Shown: positions 33,925-45,741 of the stretch, piece by piece
Layout: each line of letters starts with the position of its first letter
Position numbering within the stretch: the stretch's first letter is position 1
Assembly: GCA_025677815.1 (NCBI GenBank)
Contig: JAIXMP010000025.1
Location: 248,001 to 312,000, forward strand
Direction: 5' to 3'
DNA length: 64,000 nt
From: Phascolomyces articulosus
Taxonomy: Eukaryota > Mucoromycota > Mucoromycetes > Mucorales > Lichtheimiaceae
Program-made: the position numbers and the translations under genes
Notes under the pieces: generated by a model
Told to the model about the DNA's origin: nothing
Databases searched by the model: none
What the model saw: the letters and a program-made list of their open reading frames with translations, nothing else

Positions 33925-36168
33925 TTAAAGTTCGTCTTTTGTCACAGTAGCAGTGTGAATGAGTGTGGATCCATCTACACTGATACTATCACTGGTAATA
34001 GTGCCCATTTGGAAAGCAATGGGAGTAGCACTTGCTTGGGCTGTATCTGTTGCAATTACAGAGGTTGATTCATCTTTTACATTCACTTTTTGTTTTATCA
34101 CAGAATATAAGAATGTAGGTTGTGTTTCTCCAGAACCGAGGACAGTTGTCAGGAAAAGCACAAAGAATGCAACAAAGATTGCCATAAATACAGTCTTTAT
34201 GGGATTGAGTTCTATCACAGCTATATTTATATGAAATGAAAAACAATGTAAGAAAATATAAAGCTTATATTGATATTCGCTTTTCCCTCCAATATAAAAG
34301 TTACTCACCACCTGAAAATTGTTCTGGTAATACAATAATTCGACAGCTATTATCAGCTGATCCACTTGCTAATAATCGACGATCAGGACTGATAGCAACA
34401 CTGGTAATAGCAAATCCATGCGCTTCCTTGACTTGGTAGAGAGACTATAGATATTTATATACAAATTTTTATACACATTAATAATCATATTTCCTTTCAA
34501 ATCAATCATATGTGTTTTTTTTTCTTACGCGTAAACTGGTCGATTCATATAGACTTAAAGTATAATCTGACGAAGCAGTAGCGATAATTCCACCATCCTG
34601 ACTAATTCCCCCATATCATAGCAATCAGTAACCAATATCCTTCAGATTAATGTTCCATCACGTATATAACCAACATTCTCCTTTCCATCTCTTTTTTTTT
34701 TTACCTGATACAGAATGCTGTGATAGGCTTTTTACTGATTCTAATCATTTGAATGCGTTCCAAAGTAAAAGCATTAAGTTTAATAATGTAACCACCGTTT
34801 GGACAATTGGCAACTAAATAGGCAAAATCCTTACAATATGCACGACCGTATCTAATATCGTTTCAATTTTAATAAGCAATTCTAGAATATATATATATAT
34901 ATACACCTGCCTTACCAACCATTATCATCATCTCCATTTCTCTCTTTTTTTTTTAGTTAATATCTTACCTAAATGCACGGAATTGGAATTTTTGTTTCTT
35001 GTCAATTGTTGCGGGTGAAATGGTTTGACGTACTTTTCCAGTATGTCGACCACGTAAATTCACCAATTTGATACCATCCCGTAAGAGAAAGATCATTTTA
35101 TCCTTTTCTAATGAAATATCCACATCCATCACTTCATCATCATCACCCGAAGATTCAATAGTATCACAAGCAGGTTCTAAGCTGGGATAATTGAATACAC
35201 ACACTTGTCCATTGGATGATCCTGTAGCAAACATGGTACCATCCGAATTAAATCGAATCACTTTCTAATTGCATGATGCAGGATAAGTAAGGAACAACAA
35301 CAAAAAAAAGTCCCCAATGAAAACGTACCACATAAATTTTTAAGAAATCAAAAACAATGATTTGCAGTGCTCCTTTCCTTCCACACACACCCCCACCAAC
35401 TATCACTATCACAATCATCACTTGCCACCATAAACAGAAAATTAGATTCCCAGTTTATATTTATATTCTTACCTGATAATCATCTACGTTTTTACTACTT
35501 AATGATGAGAATGCCTTTGTCAATTCGAATCTAAGGAAGAAAATTCAATAACAATAATCATCAATTACTATCATCTAAACATATAACATGTACAAAAATA
35601 TATTTATAAATTAAAAACACAACTTACTTGGATTCTAAAACTTTAAATACTCGACAATTATCATTTTGACCTTTCTTGATATTTTCTTCAGTGCTATTAA
35701 TGCCTGTTATAACCATATCTTCCTAATAATAATAAAAAAAGAATATTATCCATGAATTTTTTTTCCCTTTAGACACACTCAATCGATATATACCACCCAG
35801 TACACGAGAAAAAAAAAAGGATAAATAGAAAAAAAAACACTTACTGTGGGATGAGCATCAATACACATAGGAGCATCTTCATCGCTAGACAAATCATATA
35901 CAGCTTCCTCTTCGAGATCTTTTCTACGTGGTTCTACTTTATAGGACACCTGTTTTTTTTTTTTAAAAAAAAAAAAATAGATTAAAATTTCAAATTGACC
36001 ACAATGAGCTTACTCTTTTTTTTTTTAATTTACCAGTTTATTCGGAATACCAGAGCGACCTGGACCACCACCACCACCAATGATTAGTTGATTAGATGCT
36101 GTAAAGGTGACATCAAATACGGGAATACCCACGGGTACGGCAAATGTGGAACAAGTTGGTGGGCCCAT
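33925..36168 (-). CDS. SEC12: Sec12/PREB, Sar1 guanine nucleotide exchange factor
   Basis: Nine exons on the minus strand: 36168-36034, 35949-35845, 35722-35628, 35530-35473, 35264-34969, 34851-34705, 34601-34529, 34444-34309, 34220-33925; 446 aa. The N-terminal cytosolic part is a WD40 beta-propeller starting MGPPTCSTFAVPVGIPVFDV with QLIIGGGGGPGRSGIPN, the glycine-rich loop typical of Sec12. Blades include RFNSDGTMFATGSSNGQVCV and DGGIIATASSDYTLSLYEST. A single membrane helix (VFMAIFVAFFVLFLTTVL) is followed by a luminal Ser/Thr tail ending KDEL, an ER-retrieval signal. It activates Sar1 to start COPII coat assembly at ER exit sites. Topology, length and the KDEL end agree. Confidence 0.93.
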
Positions 36169-37511
36169 TTAGAAAAGAAAGTAACGCGTTTAAAAAGAAA
36201 TACCTTTGGGAGTGAAAAGAGAGAGGGAAAAGAGAGAAAAAAAAAGTTTAAGGTTTTATAATGATTAAGTAGCGGAGGCACAGGCATAAAGATTTCAATT
36301 CCTGCGCGATAAGTTAAATTGGGTGAAATCAGCCCATCCATACCAGCAAATTTAAGCTACCCATCTATATAAAAATGAATTTAAGCCAAGAAAATTTCAG
36401 CATTTTTATATATATATAAAGTGATAGTGTAGGCATTTTGAGAATGATTCCATCTATATTCAAGCCAGGTAATAGAAATCAAATGTCCTTGTAATGTAGA
36501 CGTATTTGTTTTCCTTCCAGAAAACAATTAAACTATGAGAAATAACTAGTGAAGCACATGATTCTTTACTTGATACCTAACAAAAATATCAAGCTTGTAC
36601 AATCAAAAAGCAAGTTTTTACGATGGATATAATCAACTATTGATCCAAATCAGATAAACTACCTCCACCCAAGAGCATCAACTATAAAATATAAGGTGTT
36701 TATAACGGAGTCAATAATACAGACGTACAAAATAGTAGTGTTGGATAAATATTCAATTGATCCGTCAAATTTTAATCCATTGATTTTTGCAGAGGAATTC
36801 GTCTTTGGCCATCAAAATGAAAGTCTACACATCAAGCTCATTTAATTAAGCTTTTATCAGTCTTAAATAAAAATATACTTGAACCAAATAAGCGAGATAT
36901 AATCAAGTTTATCTATGAAGTTTAAGAAATAACAATTGAAATTTTAAGTATTGATTTAAATCAATGTCAGGACTCTGAATTACTATTAGAAAGGTTATAA
37001 TAGGTTTTTTTTAGTGTGAAATATATTGTACCTTAATATACATAGTCATACCAGATAGTCATTCATTATTATGAGGAATCAATTTACAGTATATTGAAAG
37101 AATTACACCTATCAAAGGGAGGAGGGGTTCGCGTTTACTAGGTTTTTTTTACAACTGAAGATAGATTTTTTTCATTATTCAGTGCTTTTAGTAAAAATGG
37201 TATATTTTGTATTAGAGTTTTCATTATTGTCAGTATATCATTTTTACGTTTTTCTTTTAGTATTTATACAAGTTAGTTTATTGTATATTAAAAAAACACG
37301 TCTTTCATTATTTTTACGGTCAAACGTATCCCTTTCTTTTTTGCCAAGTTCCAAGATTTGCATTGGTGGCACTTTTCCAATGCGCCAATCAAAGCAGAGC
37401 GGAGCCGATCGTGTACACCTACCTACATACCACATTACAGAAACAGTTGGAACCTCGCTTTCTCTTTCTTTTTTTTTTTTTTCTTTCTTGGCAAATACAT
37501 ATCTATATATA
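36169..37511. other. Intergenic region with possible gene relic
   Basis: Between SEC12 and the 138-aa protein gene, which are divergent. At about 36620-36840 the plus strand has a 72-codon stop-free stretch without an ATG (reads in part VFITESIIQTYKIVVLDKYS), with stops on both sides; it could be a relic or chance. A CT-rich run at 37459-37489 precedes the next gene. Confidence 0.45.
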
Positions 37512-38360
37512 ATGGCGGACGAAAGTGTTATTGCTCTTGGTCAAAAATTCCAACAATTACGTGGTAAACCCGGTAAATATAGTGGTGGTGAATATGACGA
37601 ATCCATAGATTCAAAAGAAGGTGAAAAGTTTAAGGTCATGAAGGTAAAAGAAAGTTCATTTGTATATATATATATATATATATGCAAAAAAAAATAACAC
37701 GCGGAGAACTTGTATCAAATAGAAATAATAAAAAAGTGTGGGTGTATATAATTGTGTGATATATGATTCCATTATGTTTTTAAAGTATAAATGAAATAGT
37801 CCACTCATTCAACATTGACTTATTATTTATATGTGTGGGAAATAGTCATTGGGAGATCAACTTGGACTCCCTGGAACACCAGCTGCAGATATTCTTGCTC
37901 GTTTAGGTAAACCAGATGAATTGACACCTTCTTTACAAGGTGCTGCACCTGTTCCACTTATGCCAGGTAAAACAAAGACATTTTTTAAAAAAATCATGCG
38001 ATAGGTTATCTATACGATGAACATGGAAAAAGGAAATCTAACTTTTATATATATGCATAATGTAAAAAGGTCCGACGATGGATGCTTCTTCAACTGCTAC
38101 CACGCAGCAACAACAACCTCCATACTTTTTGGTTTATTATTGGCGTCAAAAGAGTGAATATCTTTATTTCAAGGTAAATTTCTTTAATTTCTATTATTGG
38201 ATATTTTTTTAGTTATCGTGAGTATACAGGATTTTTATATATTCATATACATAATAAACCAACGAAACAAAACAAAAACTATATATACTCGATATTTTAG
38301 ATTGATCCGATCAAGGAGACAGTCATCACTTCGGACTGGAACTTGACACCGGATCAGTAA
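37512..38360 (+). CDS. Small conserved-looking protein of unknown function, 138 aa
   Basis: Four exons: 37512-37643, 37846-37966, 38070-38173, 38301-38360. Starts MADESVIALGQKFQQLRGKP; middle LPGTPAADILARLGKPDELT; then a Gln/Pro linker and a compact C-terminal part PYFLVYYWRQKSEYLYFKID ending WNLTPDQ. All introns have good GT-AG ends and phase is kept, so this is a real gene. The C-terminal part looks like a small beta-rich domain. No signal peptide or membrane helix. I do not recognise the family and assign no function. Confidence 0.75.
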
Positions 38361-39017
38361 AAAATAAGATGATGGGGTCCTATCCAATCCAGAAGTATTT
38401 TTATATACATATATATAAAGAAATGGTAGATTCGCTGTTATTATTATTATATATTTCGTGATTATTATGAATAAAAACAACAAGCACTACTCTATCAATC
38501 TATATTGTACATAGTATGAGCTCTTGGAAGGAGAGATATTTATATGCGTGTGTCTAAATAGAATAAAAGGATGAAAGTGTTATGTGTATGATACTGTCAT
38601 TTCAATCTAGTCTTTCTTCTTTACTTTCCCCCCTCCCCTCTTCTTTCTTAATAATAACAGAAACATTTTAATACCACGATGTATACATCTAAAGTATATA
38701 TATTTTGGTTCATGTATCATGTATGCTCCATGATGCATATATATTATATAATAGGTGATGTAAAAGAGAGAGAGAGAGAAGCAGGTTGACCTACAATAAA
38801 CGTAATCGTGCTGTTATATCGTCCAAAAATCTACTCATCCAATTATTATATTATTATTATTGAAGATTTGGTTATGAATGTGCTTTTCTTCTTTTTTTTT
38901 CAACCCCTTTTTTTCTTTTTCCCTGCTTCTTTCTTTTGATTATTCTTTCTTTTTTTCCTCTTCTTTCGACTTTGTCATTATTAGTATTATTATTATAGAA
39001 TTAGAATAAATTATAAA
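38361..39017. other. Intergenic region
   Basis: AT- and pyrimidine-rich, with a GAGA run at 38766-38780 and CT-rich stretches (38880-38970) that probably form the promoter of the next gene. Nothing else seen. Confidence 0.6.
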
Positions 39018-40784
39018 ATGTTATATTGTAATCAAAAAACACCGACGCGATTTCAGAATTGGTTTCGTACTCGGTATTATTTTACTACAGAAAGTATTAC
39101 GGTGACGGCCATGGTTATGATTATTTGGATTGTTTCCTATTATCTAATGGTAATAATATTATTATAATTATGCATGACAGAATCGAGAGTCGGTGAGAAA
39201 AAAAAAGATTAAAAAGTTATATTTTATGATAATAGAGTGTTTTTTCAAACATTGCTTCAAGTCGAAGTCCAGATAATACAGGTAATAAATAAAGAAGAAG
39301 AAGAAAGGAATATATAATTCACTTCTTTTCCTTATTATCTATATATAAGCACTCACATTTTAATAATATAATTATAGTCTATCCAACATTACCTGATGTT
39401 GGATTTGCCATTTTACCACACGTAGACACATTATGGATGACAGACCTCTTCGATGCTATACTCGTGATTCCCACACTCGTATTAATTTTAACACATCGCA
39501 AACCAGCTTATGGTATCTATATATATATACAAAAGAAGTGAAAAAAAATGCAAAATATGATTTTATATCTCTATAACTCAGCAAGTGAACAAATATGTAT
39601 ATAGTGGGTATTACATGGATGTTAACATCGACACTATGTAATATTGAACGAATTGCTTCAGTGGCTATCACTTCGTTTCCTGATCCACGACCTGGCTGTG
39701 AAAAAGTCTCTGACAACTTTTTAAGTAAAATAACAGCGCATAAATGTGGCGATTGTATGTTCAGTGGTCACACGGTGTTATTTGTAATCTGTGCATGTGC
39801 ATGGACAACACATTCACCCGTACGTCGTTCCTTTTCCCGGATCCTTGTTATTTTTACGGTTTGGACATTAGTCGCTGCTGGAAGTGCTATAGTGATTATG
39901 AACAGGTAAATGCATAAATAACACAAGGTTTTTTTTTTTTTTTTTTTTTTTTTACTTTGGGCCTTTTAATTTGATTTTTAATTGATTTGTATTGTTGCTG
40001 TTATATTCTGGTTGGAGTGTTATATATATAAAATAAGGGTTTATGCTGTTGTATTGTTGTTGTGTTATAAAATATGCTTCTGCTTTATCCTGTTTTTTTT
40101 TCACCCTCGTGACTAAATATTTATACGGAAATAGTTGTATATAATTATTTTTAACAATTAAATATTTATATTTATGCATCGTTTCTTTAGAGCCCATTAT
40201 ACAGTGGACGTGCTAGTCGCGTGGTATGTTGGTATTGGAAACTGGTATTCCATAAATTATCTCTGGAACGAACATTGTATACGCAAGGGTTATTTGAAAT
40301 CCATTAATTGGCCAGCTCAAAGATTATTGGATACAGATGCAGGCTATCAAATGTTAGATTCTCCTACTTTTGATAATTATAGTAGTAGTGGTAGTGATGC
40401 TAGCATGAATGAAAAATACTACCAACAACAAGGTTCATCCATAATGAATTGCTCAAGAGCGAGTAGTAATAGAAACATGTTAGTATTTTATATTGTCAAT
40501 TCGAGGAAAAGAAAAAAAAACCTGGATGATATTGGTAATGATGATGATAATGCTCACATTTTACATTTAATATGATACTTTTTTTAAGGTCCATCGGTAG
40601 TCGTACTTCTTCTGAGGATAACAGTAATGATCTTTGTGATAAAGCAATATTAGCACATTACTATAACAATGGCCACCACCAAAGAATAGTTTCTACTACC
40701 GCTTTTACAAATATGGTTGCATCATTAGACATTGAAGAACAGGAGTCATATCTAGCGTTACCTCCATCATCATTTAATTTATGA
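39018..40784 (+). CDS. Sphingomyelin-synthase-like enzyme (PAP2_C domain)
   Basis: Six exons: 39018-39149, 39236-39281, 39378-39512, 39605-39905, 40191-40478, 40589-40784; 365 aa. Several membrane helices (ITVTAMVMIIWIVSYYL, LFDAILVIPTLVLILT, TVLFVICACAW, FTVWTLVAAGSAIVI). The catalytic motifs of the sphingomyelin synthase family are intact: CGDCMFSGHTVL (first His) and HYTVDVLVAWY (second His and Asp). This family moves a phospho-head group from a phospholipid to ceramide, in the Golgi or plasma membrane. Which head group (choline, ethanolamine or inositol) cannot be told from sequence. The cytosolic tail is Ser/Asn-rich. Intron 4 (39906-40190) holds a 25-nt T run. Confidence 0.83.
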
Positions 40785-42197
40785 TTACCTTAAAACTCTT
40801 ATCTTTATATTATACTGTATACATTATTCTATTAAAATTTTTAATATCATCTGGAGCATATATATATATAATCTTGAAACATTGACTATTACAGTTCATA
40901 ATATCTTCTATTATTATATAGCAATCATTAGTGAATATTTTTCTTACCTATTAATTACCACAATTTCATATATAATTTCTTAAAAATGTACGTACATTTT
41001 CATATTTAGTATTAGTAGTAGTTGCTTATCTGTTTATGGCCATATTAAAGGTTGTATTATAAAACGTGTTGCATAAAAGACAAAACAATAAAAGAAAAGC
41101 TTTTTTTTAGGAGATATAATTTACCTATTTAAATTTTTCTGGTAATGATAAATGTTGTAATAAAGTTTTTTCTTATTATTAAATGGTTATATATCTTATT
41201 ATACATCATTTTCCTATCCATATTCTTTATCAAGAATGATAACTGCTCCTTATGTATATTTTATTACATACTTACGTACAATCTCATTTTAGAAAAACAA
41301 AATGGCATAGGACTCCTCGACCTATGATTATGTATTATTATCATCCCATCATCTGATTTTTTTTTACGCCCTATCTAATGACTTATAAAAGGTAAATGGA
41401 TTATCAGCAAATTATATATAAATTTGCTTTATAAGGTTATTTTTACCCACATGACTCTATCTGCTCGTGAGAAACGAAAGTCTGTTCTAATCTGTTTTTA
41501 TTTCGACTTGTTGCTTCCTGCGGCTGTCAATAATGTATATGGTCTATTATCCTATTTATCGAATGTTGTACTACTACAACCAGGCAGAGATTCGTATTAT
41601 AATCTTTGGAATGAGTATATGATTTATGGAATATTAAGTCTAATTAACTCATTGTGAATTGTCAATCGGAAAAGTTTATCCGATTAAAAAGAAAGTTCGA
41701 TTACGTATGTATATGTAATATATAAATAATGATACTCTCATTTCGTTGTTATTATAATAAAACAACAAAAAACAATTTGCATGATTGCTCATGGTGAAAC
41801 AATAATAAAAACATGTTAACAAGCAGAAAAAGAGGATCACCCTTCAAAAAGTATTAACATATATAAAAGTGATAGACAACAACAACAACATAAATCCTAT
41901 TCTTGATTTAATTATGGGATTGTGATTAAATATAGCCATTTACAGTCATAAATGATTATAAGTGATAGAGAAAGAAAGGGCCGATATAGATCATATTAGG
42001 TGCATCTTTATGGAAAAACAAGAAGAAATGTGTAAAGTGATATGCATTACTTGCATGAACTAAACAGGAAAAAAAAGTTGTTGCAAAACATATATATATA
42101 TATATATAAAGATAACAGCAGTTCTTTTATATTTTTCTCTCTCTATGGTAGTATATCATTTTTATCGAGAGGAAAAAACATATAGTAGTAGTTTATT
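40785..42197. other. Intergenic region
   Basis: Very AT-rich. A 77-codon open frame at 41424-41657 has no recognisable content and no splice support. An AT run lies at 42090-42108, close to the next gene. No gene called. Confidence 0.5.
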
Positions 42198-43719
42198 ATG
42201 ACACGACGATTAATACAAAATCATCATCATCATTCAAATCCAAAATCCAAAAATAAGAATAATGTTGTATCGCGATGGATATCTAAGCTTGTTGGTAAGT
42301 CAATTTATATGTAGTTACATATATATATATATTAGGACATGAGTCGTTCCACGCTCTCCGTCTTTTTCATTTTCTGTCGCAAAAAAAAAGGGTTGAAACT
42401 AAATTTTTTGAGGTGCGTCACAAATACACCACAAGTAGGTTCGTCTCCAAGGACACATCACCATAATCATAACCATCAACAAAAATCCCATCCTACGACA
42501 TTACTCACCAAAAGTTCAGTTACTTTTTCCATTAATAATTGCTTTACTCCATCCTACGAATTTGAACAGTCCCATTGGTGGCATTCTGATAAACCATTCC
42601 ATACCTCAACGACCTTTGAGTCAACAACCACCACCACAACAAATACAACTGCGGTAGATAGCAATAGTGACTTGACTTCCCGACTTGCTAGTCAACTTAG
42701 TTCTTGGGGTCAAAGTTCAACACAAAGTAGTTTTCATAGTGATATTATGCCAGTACCTAAACTCATTGATCGTCGACCTGATACAGTTCCTGTATTAACA
42801 GAGACTATAGCTGACCAGGTAAAAAAAAAAAGAGCCATGATTGAATTGATCAGACGAGAAAAAAAAAAGTACCCAAAACCGGAGTTTTCTTTCATGCAGA
42901 AAAAGAACTTACTCAAAAAGACGTGTTTGTATTTTTGGGGGCGTTGACAGCTCAGACCTTTCCTTCCACGTCGATTTCGAGTCGCTCCTCAATGGACTTT
43001 ATTATATAGTCTTGATCAACATGGAACCAGTTTAGCTACACTTTATCGTCGAGTACGTAGTAATAAAGGACCATGCTTATTGACTATCAAGGATTCAGAT
43101 GATCAGGTATATATATAGAGTAAGAATAAACAAATACTCCTCATCCATTCTCTTCTTGTTTACTAACGATCTTAGTTGCATTTACATTAAGGTATTTGGT
43201 GCATTTTTAAATGAAACATTAAAATCAAGTCCTTCATATTATGGTACAGGAGAATGGTTTGTATCCATCATCATCATCATTTAACCTTTATATATATATA
43301 TATATTCTCCATTTTACATCAAAATCAGTTATCAACTAATTTGTGAATACGTCATCTCTATAGCTTTTTATGGAGAAAAGACCCAACTACTGGGTTATGT
43401 AAAATTTATCCTTGGACGGGTAAAAATGAATATATGATATTAGCAGATTCTGATTTCATTGCAGTAGGCGGAGGGTAAGGAAGATATATATAGAGGATGA
43501 TTCATTGCTTAATAATGATGACGATGATAATAATACTAATAGCCTTCAACGTTTCCATGGATATACTATTTAATTAGAGATGGTAAATTTGGACTTTGGA
43601 TCAATGCCGATCTGGAACGTGGCCATAGTGAACGATGCCCAACATTTGAAAATGAAGGATTATCCATTACCTCTGAATTTGATTGCATTCAACTGGAAGT
43701 GTGGGGATTTCGCATTTAG
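42198..43719 (+). CDS. OXR1: TLD-domain protein, OXR1-like
   Basis: Six exons: 42198-42294, 42439-42818, 42951-43106, 43192-43256, 43364-43474, 43578-43719; 316 aa. The N-terminal 160 residues are low-complexity His/Asn/Ser/Thr. The TLD domain fills the rest: LRPFLPRRFRVAPQWTLLYS, DQHGTSLATLYRRV, GPCLLTIKDSDDQVFGAFLN, CFLWRKDP, YMILADSDFIAVGGGDGKFG, LWINADLERGHSERCPTFEN, and the usual C-terminal FDCIQLEVWGFRI. TLD proteins protect against oxidative stress and bind the V-ATPase. The C-terminal WGF ending is canonical, so the protein is complete. Exon 4 ends at an atypical GTTTGT donor. Confidence 0.9.
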
Positions 43720-45741
43720 TAAATCCTTAGTCATAGAAAATCTTTTACCTTTCCTGTCTATTCCTTTCTCTGTCTCTTCTCCCCCCATCGATTTCATCCA
43801 ATCCATCATCATCATTCAACATACAATATTTTTTTTTTTTTTTTACCAAAGAGCACATTATCACTTCCATTTTTACCAAAAAAAAAAAAAAAGAATTCTT
43901 CGGCATTATTCACCCCGGTAATCTACCTTTTTAAAAATTTCATCCTATTACTATTACTATTACTATTACTACTATTATTATTATATTACAACTCCATATT
44001 AAGCTTTGCGCAAGTACAACGTCAATGCATTTTTCTTTTTTCAATTGAATAGTTTAAATGGATATATAGAATATGGAATAAGGCAAACTTATTCTACACT
44101 GATTATGTATGTATCTAGACTAAAACATACATAGGTAAGCTTTAGTCACCATGAAACATGTCATATATACCCTACTTTTGCTTAGTAATGATATTGATGG
44201 ATGAAAAACCGATGACAAAACAATCATTTTATATATGTTTTATTCAAAAAGAAGAAGAAAAAAACGTGAATTCTTGTGAATATCAAAGACGCGTAACCAA
44301 AGTTTTCCATAAATGCCCGTATAATAAAACATTAAGATAAGGTTTTAAAAAAAAGATTAGAAAAAAAAAAGCCGAATGGCCGATCTGTTGCTGGCACAGT
44401 TCACACTAAACATACTATTCGTTCATAAGTAGCAAACCATTATATGTATAGTGATAGTCTTATATTCATAGATTATTCATTCATTAATAAGGTAAAAATG
44501 TATAATAAAAAAGGTTCTTTAGACCCGTTAATATCATTATTATTATTAATCATTACTAACTATCACAAACAAAAAAACAAGCACAAATAAAAATGCGTCA
44601 AATCTTTTAGGCAAAAGAGTCGACGTAAGTTATCGGCACCTAAATTTAGTAAAAAAAAAAAAAAATGGGTGGTGATGGTTGAAGAAGGAACATTTTTTTT
44701 CCCATGTGCGCGCGTGGCCAGGACCAAGCCATCGTTTTCTTTCCCTAATAACCATCGAATTGAAAAGAACTCGGCATAAAAGGATTGGTGCAACAAAGCT
44801 AATAACTTTAACTTATGATGTCTCTTTCTATAAGTTGACATAAGCAAATTCATCGATCGGATATGAGAAAATAACCCGAAAGTTCAATTATTATGATAAA
44901 TTCTTATAGAAAAAACTTTTGAACAGAAATTAACCAAACCAACCCTTTTTTTCTTCTAATGATTTTTTTTTGATCTCTTCTTCTTTTAATAAGCAATCGC
45001 AATATAAAATAAAATATTCCCCGCTGTTGTCATCGTCAGGGTCAGCTAAGCTTTCTTTTTTTAAAAAAAAGATTGAATTTGTTCTGTTCTTTCTCTTCCC
45101 CCCCATCTTGACCAAGGACAATTTTTATATGTCCCCTTTTTTTTTACGGTGCCTATATTTTATCCGATAACGTCATGCAACAAAGAGTTCATAGGATGGG
45201 GGAATTGTTGTGTGGAAGATAAACTCTGTTGTTTCCCGCAATAACCCGCAGAAACAAAGAAAGAAAAAAGATTATTATAAGTTGTAAATAGATATCAAAA
45301 CAATCTTTTTGTCATTATTTGGGAAACTATGCCATAAATTGAAAATGAATAAATCCGATAGGATCAATGGAAGATAACCATAAGTAAATCCACCAATGAA
45401 TTTAATCAAATAGTGGGTTGTTGTTACAAACACATTATTATTAACTGTGAACTTACTGCTAATAACTACTACTACTACTACATAATAATAATAATAATCT
45501 CTTTTCATATACGCACCCCCCAAAAGTGGCTCCTTTTTTTTTATCTTTTACCTTTGTCAGCCAAAACTCAGTTTTTCTTTGACCCTTCCCGATTCTTTTG
45601 GACGTTTTCCCTCTTCTCCTTTTTTTATTTCTTTCTTTTTATTTTATATTTTTAAAAAACCACTCAACTCTTTTTTTCTCTTTTTCATATCTTTTTTTTT
45701 TATCATTTGTATATATCTATCTATCAAAAAAAACAATCACA
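43720..45741. other. Intergenic region
   Basis: About 2 kb. Contains homopolymer runs (T at 43829-43844, A at 43879-43892), trinucleotide repeats (about 43950-43982, 45470-45499) and no recognisable gene. T/C-rich DNA at about 45600-45710 is the likely promoter and leader of ZWF1. Confidence 0.6.

Noticed and set aside
33925..34365. 146-codon single-exon reading of the SEC12 3' end
   Set aside because: The upstream part is intron; WD40 exons join at 34220 with correct phase.
41424..41657. 77-codon open frame after the sphingolipid enzyme
   Set aside because: No recognisable motif, no splice support, composition like the surrounding AT-rich DNA.
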